DNA of 35,577 nt from Planctomycetota bacterium. Lineage in GTDB: Bacteria > Planctomycetota > Planctomycetia > Isosphaerales > Isosphaeraceae. The notes below the pieces were generated by a model. The model had not been told where the DNA came from. It made no database searches and worked only from the letters and a program-made list of their open reading frames with translations. The translations under genes and the position numbers were made by a program. This document shows, one piece after another, positions 1 to 8,667 of the stretch (position 1 is the stretch's first letter; each line of letters opens with the position of its first letter). The stretch lies in contig JAKBAP010000004.1 in assembly GCA_021808995.1 (NCBI GenBank), positions 1,678 to 37,254 of the forward strand, in the 5' to 3' direction.

Positions 1-812
1 AGGGCCGCGCGGATAATGCCCGTGTACAGAACCGGAAGACCGACTCGGCCTCGTCCAAGCTGTCGCACGGCCGCCCGGAGGGTCTCGAGATTCGACCCCA
101 CCAGCAAAAGCGCGCACGCCGGCAAGAGCGCGGGAACGGACGTTTGCCCGATCACGGCCAGCACCACCGACGTATTCGCAAGAGCGAAGCCAGGGGACTT
201 GGGCTCATCACCCCCCCCCGCGAGGCTCGAACGGTGTCTGGCGCGATCAAGCGCCTCCATGATCCGACTCAGCGTGGTCTGGGCCGGGTCGTATTCGATC
301 AGAACGCACCCCGTCGTCTTGCTCGCGACCGAGCGAGTCACGCCAGCCGCGTCCCGCGCCGCCATGCGAACCCGCTCGAAGGCCCCCCTGTCCTTGAGCA
401 AATCCTCATGGCGAAGGCGGACCCGTCCCGGCCGCTGATGAACCATCGCCCAGGTGGTCAGGCTTGAGCCGATCCGGCGCACGGTAACCCGAGGGCGATC
501 GACGATCAGGTCCCGCACGATCGAGCCGGCCGAAACGGCCGCCGTCGAGTCCGCTCCGCGAATCGTCTGGGCCAGGCGCTCGAGCAAGACGAGCAGCCTG
601 TCGGCCGCGACGGGAACCACCAGGGCCTCGCCGAGATCGCGGTTAATCTCAACGCTCGCGACCTCGGGAAGAGCCAGGACTCGCTTGAGGAAGAGCGTCC
701 CGAGCTCAGCCAGCCGAGACCCAAACACATCCGCGTCGCGCACGACGACCCCGCCGGCCCCCGAGGGCACGACCGTGGAAACTACCTTGGCCGCGAGCGC
801 GAGATCGTTCAC
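1..812 (-). CDS. P-type ATPase, N-terminal part (gene runs off left edge), HMA_2-like domain
   Basis: Not in ORF track. Open minus-strand frame from GTG at 812 (preceded by GGAGG) to the edge: VNDLALAAKVVSTVVPSG...ALPEVASVEINRDLG...MVHQRPGRVRLRHEDLLKDRGAFERVRMAARDAAGVTRSVASKTTGCVLIEYDPAQTTLSRIMEALD...TSVPALLPACALLLVGSNLETLRAAVRQLGRGRVGLPVLYTGIIRAA. Collinear with the N-terminal half of the 1945-4590 ATPase (HELPGRLRLK...GTVLVQYDPRQLSRDQIIEILESA...VPGLLPASALLLAYTSIPTFKSARAVLFEERRLGVDVLDA). Confidence 0.8.
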   Translation of the reverse strand, partial: MNDLALAAKVVSTVVPSGAGGVVVRDADVFGSRLAELGTLFLKRVLALPEVASVEINRDLGEALVVPVAADRLLVLLERLAQTIRGADSTAAVSAGSIVRDLIVDRPRVTVRRIGSSLTTWAMVHQRPGRVRLRHEDLLKDRGAFERVRMAARDAAGVTRSVASKTTGCVLIEYDPAQTTLSRIMEALDRARHRSSLAGGGDEPKSPGFALANTSVVLAVIGQTSVPALLPACALLLVGSNLETLRAAVRQLGRGRVGLPVLYTGIIRAA

Positions 813-859
813 GGAACCTCCATTCGTGGGGTTCGGGACGAGGAGACGCGGAAACGAGC

Positions 860-1090
860 TCACTCGGCGACAAAGGGACGCAGCGATCCGCTCTCGACCA
901 TTTGCTCAAGCATCGTGGCGATCTCGCTCTCTTGACGGTCGAAGACGTTGAATACCATGCGCAATTGGTGCCGCCGCCGCTCGACTTCGTAACCGAAGTA
1001 GAGCAGGCCGAGCGTCCCCACGATAATCGTTGTGATCGAAACTTCCTCGCCGTTCATGGAACCTCCCAGGCCGATGGGGACGAAAATCAT
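860..1090 (-). CDS. Small single-TM hypothetical protein
   Basis: 76 aa ORF, hydrophobic N-terminal segment (ITTIIVGTLGLLYFGYEV), 4-nt overlap with the upstream 178-aa ORF, same strand as the cluster. Confidence 0.65.
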   Translation of the reverse strand: MIFVPIGLGGSMNGEEVSITTIIVGTLGLLYFGYEVERRRHQLRMVFNVFDRQESEIATMLEQMVESGSLRPFVAE

Positions 1091-1623
1091 AGGAGCTCCG
1101 TGGTGGTCTCTCGCAAGACCCGGATCATGCCGTCTAGTCCCTCGCGATAAAGCTCCTTACGCACCGCCCGGTCCATCGGGACGACCGTGCGGTTCAAGGC
1201 GATGAAACGCAACAGCTCTTGCAGCCGGGCGAGCGCCTGCTCGGGGCTCTTGACCAGCCCCAGGTTGAGCCGAAAGCCGCGATAACCCCGATCCTTGCGC
1301 TCCGAGGGCGCGTAGCGATCATAGACCAGGATGATGGGGTCGTGCCCGATCAACCGGGGAGCCCCCTTGATGAGCTCGATCGATTGTTGCTTCGAGAGAA
1401 TGTAGATCGAGTCTTGTTTTTCGAAGGCCGCCAGGGTGGTAATGTGCGAGTGAACGACACTGGCGACCGCGCTGTTCCAGCCGGAGTCGATCAGGAAGAT
1501 GTCAAACCGTTTCGCCGCGGGATCAGGCGCTACGTCGGTGGAAGCGAATCGAAGATCGAGATCGACCTTGGGCGGCGATTTCCGCTTCTCGCCTTTCTCA
1601 TGCTTTTCGCTCTTGTCGGCCAT
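1087..1623 (-). CDS. Hypothetical protein (Lys/Glu-rich N-terminus, soluble)
   Basis: 178 aa ORF in the collinear minus-strand cluster; no family recognised. Confidence 0.7.
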   Translation of the reverse strand: MADKSEKHEKGEKRKSPPKVDLDLRFASTDVAPDPAAKRFDIFLIDSGWNSAVASVVHSHITTLAAFEKQDSIYILSKQQSIELIKGAPRLIGHDPIILVYDRYAPSERKDRGYRGFRLNLGLVKSPEQALARLQELLRFIALNRTVVPMDRAVRKELYREGLDGMIRVLRETTTELL

Positions 1624-1658
1624 GTCGGGTCCTCGGATTCGCGGGCCAGGAAGAAGGC

Positions 1659-1970
1659 TCAGAGATCGAGCTCGGTGGCGACGCTCTCAATAAAGTCCAC
1701 GGCCTGACGGCGATTGGCCTCGGTGGCCATCATCTTGGCCGCCAGGCTGAGCTCGGCGTCGACCACCATTCGTTCGTGCGTGAACCGGACGATGAACGAG
1801 ATCCATCGCGCCTTGATGACGAGCTCGGGCCTGTCCGCGCGCCACTCGAGCTCGGTTGGCGTGGGGATCTCGTTCCTGCGCTGGTGAAAGGCCGCCTGAA
1901 TCGCCGCGCGAGCGGGTGCGTCGATCGGGCGCTTGATCGGCCGTTCATAGAGCGTTTCTCTCCAGGCCAT
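1659..1970 (-). CDS. Small protein, possibly polyhydroxyalkanoic-acid-system (PHA_gran_rgn)-like fold
   Basis: 103 aa ORF overlapping the 3' end of the ATPase gene. Weak resemblance by eye: LEWRADRPELVIKARWISFIVRFTHERMVVDAELSLAAKMM...VDFIESVATELDL. Confidence 0.6.
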   Translation of the reverse strand: MAWRETLYERPIKRPIDAPARAAIQAAFHQRRNEIPTPTELEWRADRPELVIKARWISFIVRFTHERMVVDAELSLAAKMMATEANRRQAVDFIESVATELDL

Positions 1971-4590
1971 ACGCTTGCCTCAATTCCTGGGAATGGCGTT
2001 TCTCGGCCTCGAGCTCGGCGATCTTGCGAAGCGGGAGCATCCCGTTGCCAAGCGCGGCCAGGGCCGCCACGTTGTTGGTGACCACCGACGCCATGATACC
2101 GAAACCCAGCGAAAAAACTCCGATGATACACGCGATATTCGGGGCCAGGATCAACCGCCAACTCCTTCTCACATTCTGATCCAGGTCACGCGCGATGTCG
2201 CGGAGGTCACAGAGCTTTGACAAGCCCTCCTCCAGAAACACGATATGGGCCGTGTCGGTCGCGATCGACGAAGCACCTCGCAGCGAAATCGAGACGTTGG
2301 CTTGCTTGAGCGCGATCGAGTCGTTGATGCCATCTCCCACGAAGCAGACCTTTTTTCCCTCCTTTTGCAGGGCGATGACATGGTCGGCCTTGTCCGCGGG
2401 CAACACCTGGGCGAAATAACGGTCCATGCCCAGCGATTCCGCCAGCCGCCGCGTCGGTGCCTCGTGATCGCCCGAGATGATCGCGATGTGCTTGATTCCC
2501 CGCTCGCGAAGCCCCTTGACGATCGCCTTCACCTCCGGGCGAACCGCCGCGTGCAACTCTAGAGCGCCCCCAAGCGCCCCGTCGACCGCGACCATCACCA
2601 TCGTGTGCCCCTCGCGATGAGCCTGGGCAAGCCCCTCCTCGATATCCGGCGGGACTGGAACCCCCTCCAGATCCATGAACCGTCGGCTGCCGACCTTGAT
2701 CGTTCGGCCCATCACCGACACCGTGATCCCATAGCCGACCTTGTATTGGGTGTCGTCGGTCGGGGGCAATTCCAGGCCCAGCTCCTGGGCCTTGTGCAGG
2801 ATCGCAAGCGCGATCGGATGATGAAACCGCCGCTCGGCCGCCGCCGCGTACAACAAGATCCGCTCGGGCTCGAACCCCTCCGCCGCCAGCATCCGGCCCA
2901 CTTCAGGGCGTTCGCGAGTCAGGGTGCCTGTCTTATCAAACAAAACGGTGTCGACCTCGTTCATGAGCTCAAGCGCGCGCCCATCCTTGACCAGGATCCC
3001 CTTGTTGGCGCAGAGCGCCAGCGACGACAGCATCGCCAGCGGGGCGGCCATCCGAATGCCCGTGCCAAAATCGCTATTAAGCACCGCGACAGCACCCCCA
3101 GGACCCATCGTCGCCATCCCCAGAGCCCCCACGGCCAGCGTGGGAATCACCGCCTTGTCGGCCAACCGCTCTCCCTTGTGCTGCGAGCTGAGCTTATAAC
3201 CGGCCGTGTCGTTCAAGATCCGGCTGATCTTCGCCGAGGCCGTGTCCGAACCCGATTTCTCGACCTCCACGAAAATCTTTCCCGCCACCATCAACGTCGC
3301 CGCGAAGACCCGGTCCCCCACTCCCTTTTCCGCCGGCGTTGATTCGCCCGTGAGGGCATGCTGGTCAATTACCGCCATCCCCTGGGCGATCACGCCGTCG
3401 ACCGGCACCACCTCTCCCGTGTTGACCACGATCGTGTCGCCTGGCTCAAGCCGATCGAGCGACACCTGGACCTCGACCCCGTCGCGATACAGCCACACGT
3501 ACCTCGGCTGCTTGCCAAACGCGTTGAGCAACAGCTTCTTCGAGTTATCCTGGGTCCGCTTGACCAGCACCTGGCCGAATCCAAGACACCAACACAGAAC
3601 CGCCCCGGGAAAGATCGCCATCGTGCCCAGACAACCGACAACGACGATCGCGTCCAGGACATCGACCCCCAGCCGACGCTCCTCGAACAACACCGCCCTG
3701 GCGCTCTTGAAGGTCGGAATCGATGTATAGGCAAGCAACAAGGCCGACGCCGGCAAGAGCCCCGGAACCGCGAACTGGGCCACCGCCGCCAGCGGCATCG
3801 AGACCGTGCAAAGGGGCAAATGCAGGTCGGGTTTGTCTTTCTCGGCCGGGTGCTCCGCGGATGTGATCGCCGACTCGAGGATCTCGATGATCTGATCCCG
3901 TGAAAGCTGCCTGGGATCATATTGCACCAGGACGGTGCCAGTCAGGGAGCTGGTCTTGTAGTAGTCGATCCCCAGCACGCTCATCAGCTCGCGCTCGATC
4001 GCCTGGCAGAGCTCCCCCTTGCGATGAAGGGCGGGGTTCTTGAGCCGGAGCCGACCAGGCAGCTCGTGCTTGATCTCCCAGTGCGTGACAATCGCGCCAT
4101 GGCGAAAATAGCGGATCGCCCCCTTCGAATCCCGCACCGGGCTCACCGAGGTGATCGTCACGCCGAGAGGCTCGGGCACGGCCGGCTTGCCATTCGCGGC
4201 GGCCTTGCCATTGGTCCCGGCGTGGACACCATTCGTACCGTGGACGCCGTTCGACCCCGCGTGAACGCCATTCGTGCCCGCGTGAACGCCATTCCTGCCG
4301 TGGACTCCATTCGCCGCCGAGCCGTTCTTGGACTCACGGGCCGGATCCAGGATGGCGGAGACGCGTTTGAGAACATGCTGGAGCGAGTAGGTCTTGGCAC
4401 AAAACCCGATCTCAGCGCGAGGGGTTTCGCTCGAGCCCACTTGGCTGCTGATCGTGACCTCGTCGACCTCGGGTGCCTGAAAGATTCGCTCGAGAAACCG
4501 CCGGCAATCCGGGTGGCCGGGCTCGGCGAAAAGCTGGCGGCTCTCAAGTTGGATCCGACCACGAGCGGGAAACCGAATCGCAAGGTCCAT
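1945..4590 (-). CDS. P1B-like P-type ATPase with HMA_2-like N-terminal domain, lacking a CPx motif
   Basis: ORF 1945-4641; start chosen at MDLAIRF (4590). Motifs: TGES, DKTGTLT, HHPIA, GDGINDS; HELPGRLRLK N-terminal domain. TM6 region reads AVAVLNSDFGTGIRMAAPLAML where CPC would be expected. Confidence 0.92.
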   Translation of the reverse strand: MDLAIRFPARGRIQLESRQLFAEPGHPDCRRFLERIFQAPEVDEVTISSQVGSSETPRAEIGFCAKTYSLQHVLKRVSAILDPARESKNGSAANGVHGRNGVHAGTNGVHAGSNGVHGTNGVHAGTNGKAAANGKPAVPEPLGVTITSVSPVRDSKGAIRYFRHGAIVTHWEIKHELPGRLRLKNPALHRKGELCQAIERELMSVLGIDYYKTSSLTGTVLVQYDPRQLSRDQIIEILESAITSAEHPAEKDKPDLHLPLCTVSMPLAAVAQFAVPGLLPASALLLAYTSIPTFKSARAVLFEERRLGVDVLDAIVVVGCLGTMAIFPGAVLCWCLGFGQVLVKRTQDNSKKLLLNAFGKQPRYVWLYRDGVEVQVSLDRLEPGDTIVVNTGEVVPVDGVIAQGMAVIDQHALTGESTPAEKGVGDRVFAATLMVAGKIFVEVEKSGSDTASAKISRILNDTAGYKLSSQHKGERLADKAVIPTLAVGALGMATMGPGGAVAVLNSDFGTGIRMAAPLAMLSSLALCANKGILVKDGRALELMNEVDTVLFDKTGTLTRERPEVGRMLAAEGFEPERILLYAAAAERRFHHPIALAILHKAQELGLELPPTDDTQYKVGYGITVSVMGRTIKVGSRRFMDLEGVPVPPDIEEGLAQAHREGHTMVMVAVDGALGGALELHAAVRPEVKAIVKGLRERGIKHIAIISGDHEAPTRRLAESLGMDRYFAQVLPADKADHVIALQKEGKKVCFVGDGINDSIALKQANVSISLRGASSIATDTAHIVFLEEGLSKLCDLRDIARDLDQNVRRSWRLILAPNIACIIGVFSLGFGIMASVVTNNVAALAALGNGMLPLRKIAELEAEKRHSQELRQAYGLERNAL
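4198..4316 (-). repeat. In-frame degenerate coding repeat NGVHAGTNGVHAGSNGVHGTNGVHAGTNGK
   Basis: Repeated N-G-V-H-(A)-(G/T) units between the two N-terminal domains of the ATPase; the repetition is also visible in DNA (gcgtgaacgccattcgtgcc). Confidence 0.85.
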
Positions 4591-4767
4591 GGTGTGTTTC
4601 GCTTCGTTCTCGAGACTAGGATGCCACGAACGGAGGCCCAATCAGCGCGCGAAGGCCCCCGCCGTCGTCATACGGATGACGCGGAGCCGCATTTTCGCGA
4701 GCGTCGCAGGGGTGTTGTGAAGGACCGAAAGCCGCCCGCCCGAAGCGATCGCGGCCAGTGTGAGCAA

Positions 4768-5031
4768 TCAGACCGTTTGCGATTCGACCGGTCCCGCGTC
4801 CTTGGGGGTTTGCTTCATCTCGGCCATGGCGTCCTGGACGGCCTCGACCCGTTCGGCGACGTGGCGGGCCACTTCGGAATAAGAATCGCCGACGGCCGAA
4901 CTGGCACCCGCGATCCCCGCCGCGATAATGGGACCCAATTTCTCCTTGAGCAATGGCAGATTGGCCCCAAAGGCGGCCCCGACCGCCGCCCCCGCGGCGA
5001 AAAACAGCATCTCGGACTTGGTCACCGGCAT
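4768..5031 (-). CDS. Small membrane protein with Gly/Ala-rich helix
   Basis: Start set at MPVTKSEM (5031) with GGGGAGG upstream; MLFFAAGAAVGAAFGANLPLLKEKLGPIIAAGIAGASSAVGDS. Resembles small Gly-rich membrane proteins found beside HMA_2-type ATPases (DUF5132/DUF6110-like, by eye only). Confidence 0.7.
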   Translation of the reverse strand: MPVTKSEMLFFAAGAAVGAAFGANLPLLKEKLGPIIAAGIAGASSAVGDSYSEVARHVAERVEAVQDAMAEMKQTPKDAGPVESQTV

Positions 5032-5237
5032 CGCGTTCGGCCTCCCCTTCCGAAAAGACTCGCGGCAAGGGTCTTGTCCATCCCTTGCCATCACCAAGGC
5101 ACGGGGCAATTCCCCCAGGCCACGGAACCCGTGAATTCAGACACCTTCATGTTACGTCCTGGGTCAACCACCGGTTCAGAGCATCCGCGCATTACCCCTC
5201 GATTCGTGCCCGCCGATCAGCGAGGTCCCGGAGATCA

Positions 5238-5585
5238 TCAACTCTCGAGGGGCGCGGGGGGTTCCACCATCGGTCGACTCTTGATCTGGTCGATGGCGTC
5301 CCGAGCGGCCTTGGCCCCGTCCACCAGTCCATTCACCATCGCGTTTTCAGTCGGGATCGATCGCGCCAGGAACACCGTCGGAAAGACCACTCCGTACGAA
5401 AGGCTGTAACTCGTCGTGTAGACAAGCCGCGACACGAACCGGCCAAGGACTGGAAGCGACCTCTCCACCGAGGCCCTGGCGTCGGAGGCCCCATCCTTGG
5501 CAGCCTGGAGCGCCGTCTCCATCGCGTCGGCCACGTTTTTCAAAGGATCGCTCGACGCGGCTTCGGTGGCAACATTCTCAGACAT
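5238..5585 (-). CDS. Hypothetical protein, first gene of the minus-strand cluster
   Basis: 115 aa ORF MSENVATEAASSDPLKNVADAMETALQAAKDGASDARASVERSLP...; Ala-rich helical N-terminus, central hydrophobic part. Confidence 0.7.
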   Translation of the reverse strand: MSENVATEAASSDPLKNVADAMETALQAAKDGASDARASVERSLPVLGRFVSRLVYTTSYSLSYGVVFPTVFLARSIPTENAMVNGLVDGAKAARDAIDQIKSRPMVEPPAPLES

Positions 5586-5788
5586 GGATCAGCACCCCTT
5601 GCGTCTATCGTTTGATGTCCAACGCTCCGGCAACATCCCGGGCGTCCCGTGCTCCTTCGGGTTTTCACGTTCTCCCGTGTCTTCCCTGGAATCGCTTTGA
5701 AAACGCACCAGTCTCAAAGATGCACGACTCATGCCGCCAGTATGATAATTCAAGCTTCCACAAACAGACTCTTCGATTCCCTTGCTGT

Positions 5789-5817
5789 AAGTTAATATGG
5801 GAACTCTAGGTAGTCAA
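5789..5817 (-). promoter_or_regulatory. Candidate sigma70-type promoter for the minus-strand cluster
   Basis: On minus strand: TTGACT (5817-5812), 17-nt spacer, TAACTT (5794-5789), in a locally AT-rich intergenic region (5740-5840) upstream of the 5585 start. The -10 match is weak. Confidence 0.3.
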
Positions 5818-5930
5818 GTATAAATCAGTGAGTCGCCAAGGTTTTCATGCCTTTCGCGGTTGGGGAAAATCGGCGGCACGATGCCATTGGGCTTAATATA
5901 GCTCGGGTTGGGACCGAAAGCGGCGGCCTG

Positions 5931-6995
5931 TCATTCAACCTTGAGAAAATAAAAGCCAACGCCGAGCATCAGGAAGACGGCGACGAGCATGGCTCCTTCG
6001 AGCCAATCGGATTCGCCGTCGAAGGTGATGTTGTTGACCAGGATGACGGCGATGGCGACCGCGACGATTTCGAGCCGGGTGAACAGCAGATCCATGGGCG
6101 TGGAAGTGAACAGGCTGGCGAAGATGAGGGCAGGCGCGACGAGCAGGGCGATTTGGGTGGCCGCTCCGATGACGCTTCCGACGACCAGATCCATCTGATT
6201 CTTGCGAGCGAACGTGATGGCGTTCATGATGCTCGAGACGTTGCTGACGGAGGCCAGCAGGATGATCCCGGCGAAGACCGCGTTGAGGTGGAGCATCTTG
6301 GTGGCCGGTTCGAGCGAGTCGGTGAGGATCTCGCTCACGAAGGCCAGCGCGAGGGTCGCGCCCGCCAGATTGAGCAAGGCTCGTTTCCAGGAGCCGGTCT
6401 GGGCGAGATTGAGCTCGCGGGGTCCGGCGGTTTCGAAGAGCTTCCGGTGGGTGGCGAGCGTGTAAATCAGGCTAAGCCCGTAAACAAGGAGGAGGATGAA
6501 CGCGATTTTTCGGCTGATTTCGTGTTCGGCGGCCGGCGAGGAAAAGTGGAAAAGCGCGGGTACCATCAGGCCCACGACGGCGAGCATCATCAGGGTGGTC
6601 GACATCCGGGCCGACCGGACGTTGAACCGCTGAACCGGGTGGGTGAGCCCCCCCACGAACATCGCCAGGCCGAGGGTGAGCAGCAAATTGCCCAGGATCG
6701 AGCCGGTCAGCGACGCCTTCACGACCTTGAGCAGGCCGTTCTTGAGCGCGAAAAAGCCGATGATGAGCTCGGGCGCGTTGCCCATGGAGGCGTTCAAGAG
6801 CCCCCCAAGTGTCGGCCCGATGTGGACGGCCAGTGATTCCGTCGCCCCACCCACGATTTTCGACAGGGGCACGATCGAGAGCGCGGCCGAGCCGAAAACC
6901 AGGATCGGGCTGGCTTTGGTCCACCACAAGACCGCCGCGATCGGAATCATGATTAACAAAAGGTTGAGCGTCAGCTTGACCGGCGATTCCTTCAT
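5931..6995 (-). CDS. Calcium/proton exchanger (Cax/ChaA type, CaCA family)
   Basis: 354 aa polytopic protein with GNAPELIIGFFALKNGLLKVVKASLTGSILGNLLLTLG and the repeat half NVSSIMNAITFARKNQMDLVVGSVIGAATQIALLVAP. Confidence 0.92.
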   Translation of the reverse strand: MKESPVKLTLNLLLIMIPIAAVLWWTKASPILVFGSAALSIVPLSKIVGGATESLAVHIGPTLGGLLNASMGNAPELIIGFFALKNGLLKVVKASLTGSILGNLLLTLGLAMFVGGLTHPVQRFNVRSARMSTTLMMLAVVGLMVPALFHFSSPAAEHEISRKIAFILLLVYGLSLIYTLATHRKLFETAGPRELNLAQTGSWKRALLNLAGATLALAFVSEILTDSLEPATKMLHLNAVFAGIILLASVSNVSSIMNAITFARKNQMDLVVGSVIGAATQIALLVAPALIFASLFTSTPMDLLFTRLEIVAVAIAVILVNNITFDGESDWLEGAMLVAVFLMLGVGFYFLKVE

Positions 6996-7454
6996 TCCGA
7001 TTGACTTTCTCTAGTCATCGAGACCGCGACCGGGCATCCGAAGGGATCTCACGCGAATCGCTATAAAACCAAAACCTCTCGCATCGCCCTGGAGGACTCA
7101 AACGACACGATCCTAGGACCGATTTCACCTCTCGTCAGTCTCCATGATAGCGACAGGTTCGACAATCCTTTGATGATTCGCTCCAAGGGCGTCATTTTGG
7201 TGAACGGTCCCCGATCAGGCGAATGAGGAGAGCCCCGGCGCTGACATTCAGCCTGTCACCGAGGAGATCTCGCGATCGCCCATCGATTCCCGGTGAGCGG
7301 CCATGTTATCCTCGAAAAGTTGAATGAAAAACCTGAAGCGAGGTTGTGATTGTGTCGTCGACTCGCGAACTTCCGCTCCCAAGCCGAAGACCGAAGCCGG
7401 CTCGAGCGTGTCTCGCTAACCTTCCAACCCCAAGCCTCGCGCGGCGAGACCGCC

Positions 7455-8654
7455 ATGGAGAGCCCATTCATGCCGACGTTCGTGCTAACCGATGTCTCGG
7501 GCGACATCTGGCAAGAGACCTTCGCCGTGGACCCGACGGCGATCGGGCTGGGCGATCAGCCCCCCTGGCGCGTGACCAAGCAGCGGCTCCGGGGGGGGCG
7601 TCGTGACGGGGTCGACCTGGTGGTGGTCGACAATGGCCTGCTGCGGTTTTCGATCATCCCCACGCGTGGGATGGGGCTCTGGAACGGCTCGTGCGGGGGC
7701 GACCGGCTGGGCTGGGATTCGCCCGTCACCGACGGACCCGTCAACCCCATGTTCGTGAATCTCGCCGCCGACGGCGGCCTGGGCTGGCTCGACGGCTTTG
7801 ATGAGCTCCTGGCTCGCTGCGGCCTGGAGAGCAATGGCGCGCCCTATGAGGAACGGCCCTCGCCAGCCGGACCCGCGACCATGCACGGCCTGCACGGACG
7901 CATCGCCAACATTCCCGCTTCGTATGTCGCGGTCCACATCGATCCCAGGCCGCCGCACGAAATCACGATCGAGGGCCGGGTCGACGAGACCCGACTCTTT
8001 GGGATGGGCGTCCGCATGGAAACCCGAGTCGCAACCGTCCCAGGTTCGAGCCGGCTCGTGGTGTGCGACCAATTCGTGAATCTCAAGGACCATCCCATCG
8101 AAATGCAGGTCCTCTATCACTGGAATTTCGGTCCCCCCTATCTGGGGGAGGGCTCCCGGTTCGTCGCGCCGGCCCACGCCGTCGTCCCACGCGATCAAGC
8201 CGCGACCGCGGCCCTCGCGGAGTACGACGCCTATCGACCCCCCACGCCAGGATTTCATGAACAAGTCTTTTTTCAAGAGCTCATCGCCGACCCCACCACC
8301 GGCGAAACCCTCGCGATGCTCAGGAACCCCGAGGGCGATAAGGCCGTCGTCCTGCGATATCGGCTCGACGAGCTCCCCTCGTTCACGCTCTGGAAAAACA
8401 CCGGGGGCCTCCGCGACGGCTACGTCACCGGGCTCGAGCCCGGCATCAATTACCCCAATCCACGCCCTTTTGAAAAAGCGCGCGGACGGGTCGCGATCCT
8501 GCCACCGGGGGGACGGCGGCAGGCGCGGATGATCCTAGACTTTCTGGCCACGGAGCAACAGGTCGCCGCCGTCGAACAGGAAGTGGCTCGGCTTCAATCG
8601 CTGGGCCCCAAGGTCGTCCACCCCGCGCCGATCGAGCCCTATGCCTCGGCTTGA
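7455..8654 (+). CDS. DUF4432 / aldose 1-epimerase-like protein
   Basis: ORF 7350-8654; probable start MESPFMPTFVLTD (7455). GVDLVVVDNGLLRFSIIPTRGMGLWNGSCGGDRLGWDSP, MQVLYHWNFGPPYL typical of galactose-mutarotase-like DUF4432 proteins. Confidence 0.85.
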   Translation: MESPFMPTFVLTDVSGDIWQETFAVDPTAIGLGDQPPWRVTKQRLRGGRRDGVDLVVVDNGLLRFSIIPTRGMGLWNGSCGGDRLGWDSPVTDGPVNPMFVNLAADGGLGWLDGFDELLARCGLESNGAPYEERPSPAGPATMHGLHGRIANIPASYVAVHIDPRPPHEITIEGRVDETRLFGMGVRMETRVATVPGSSRLVVCDQFVNLKDHPIEMQVLYHWNFGPPYLGEGSRFVAPAHAVVPRDQAATAALAEYDAYRPPTPGFHEQVFFQELIADPTTGETLAMLRNPEGDKAVVLRYRLDELPSFTLWKNTGGLRDGYVTGLEPGINYPNPRPFEKARGRVAILPPGGRRQARMILDFLATEQQVAAVEQEVARLQSLGPKVVHPAPIEPYASA

Positions 8655-8667
8655 TGAGCGACCCCAA

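Noticed and set aside
3922-5409. 495-aa + strand ORF
   Set aside because: Antisense to the ATPase and two small genes; composition is a high-GC shadow frame, while the minus strand carries clear P-type ATPase motifs.
5847-6836. 329-aa + strand ORF rich in D/E/G/R/H
   Set aside because: Antisense shadow of the Ca2+/H+ exchanger.
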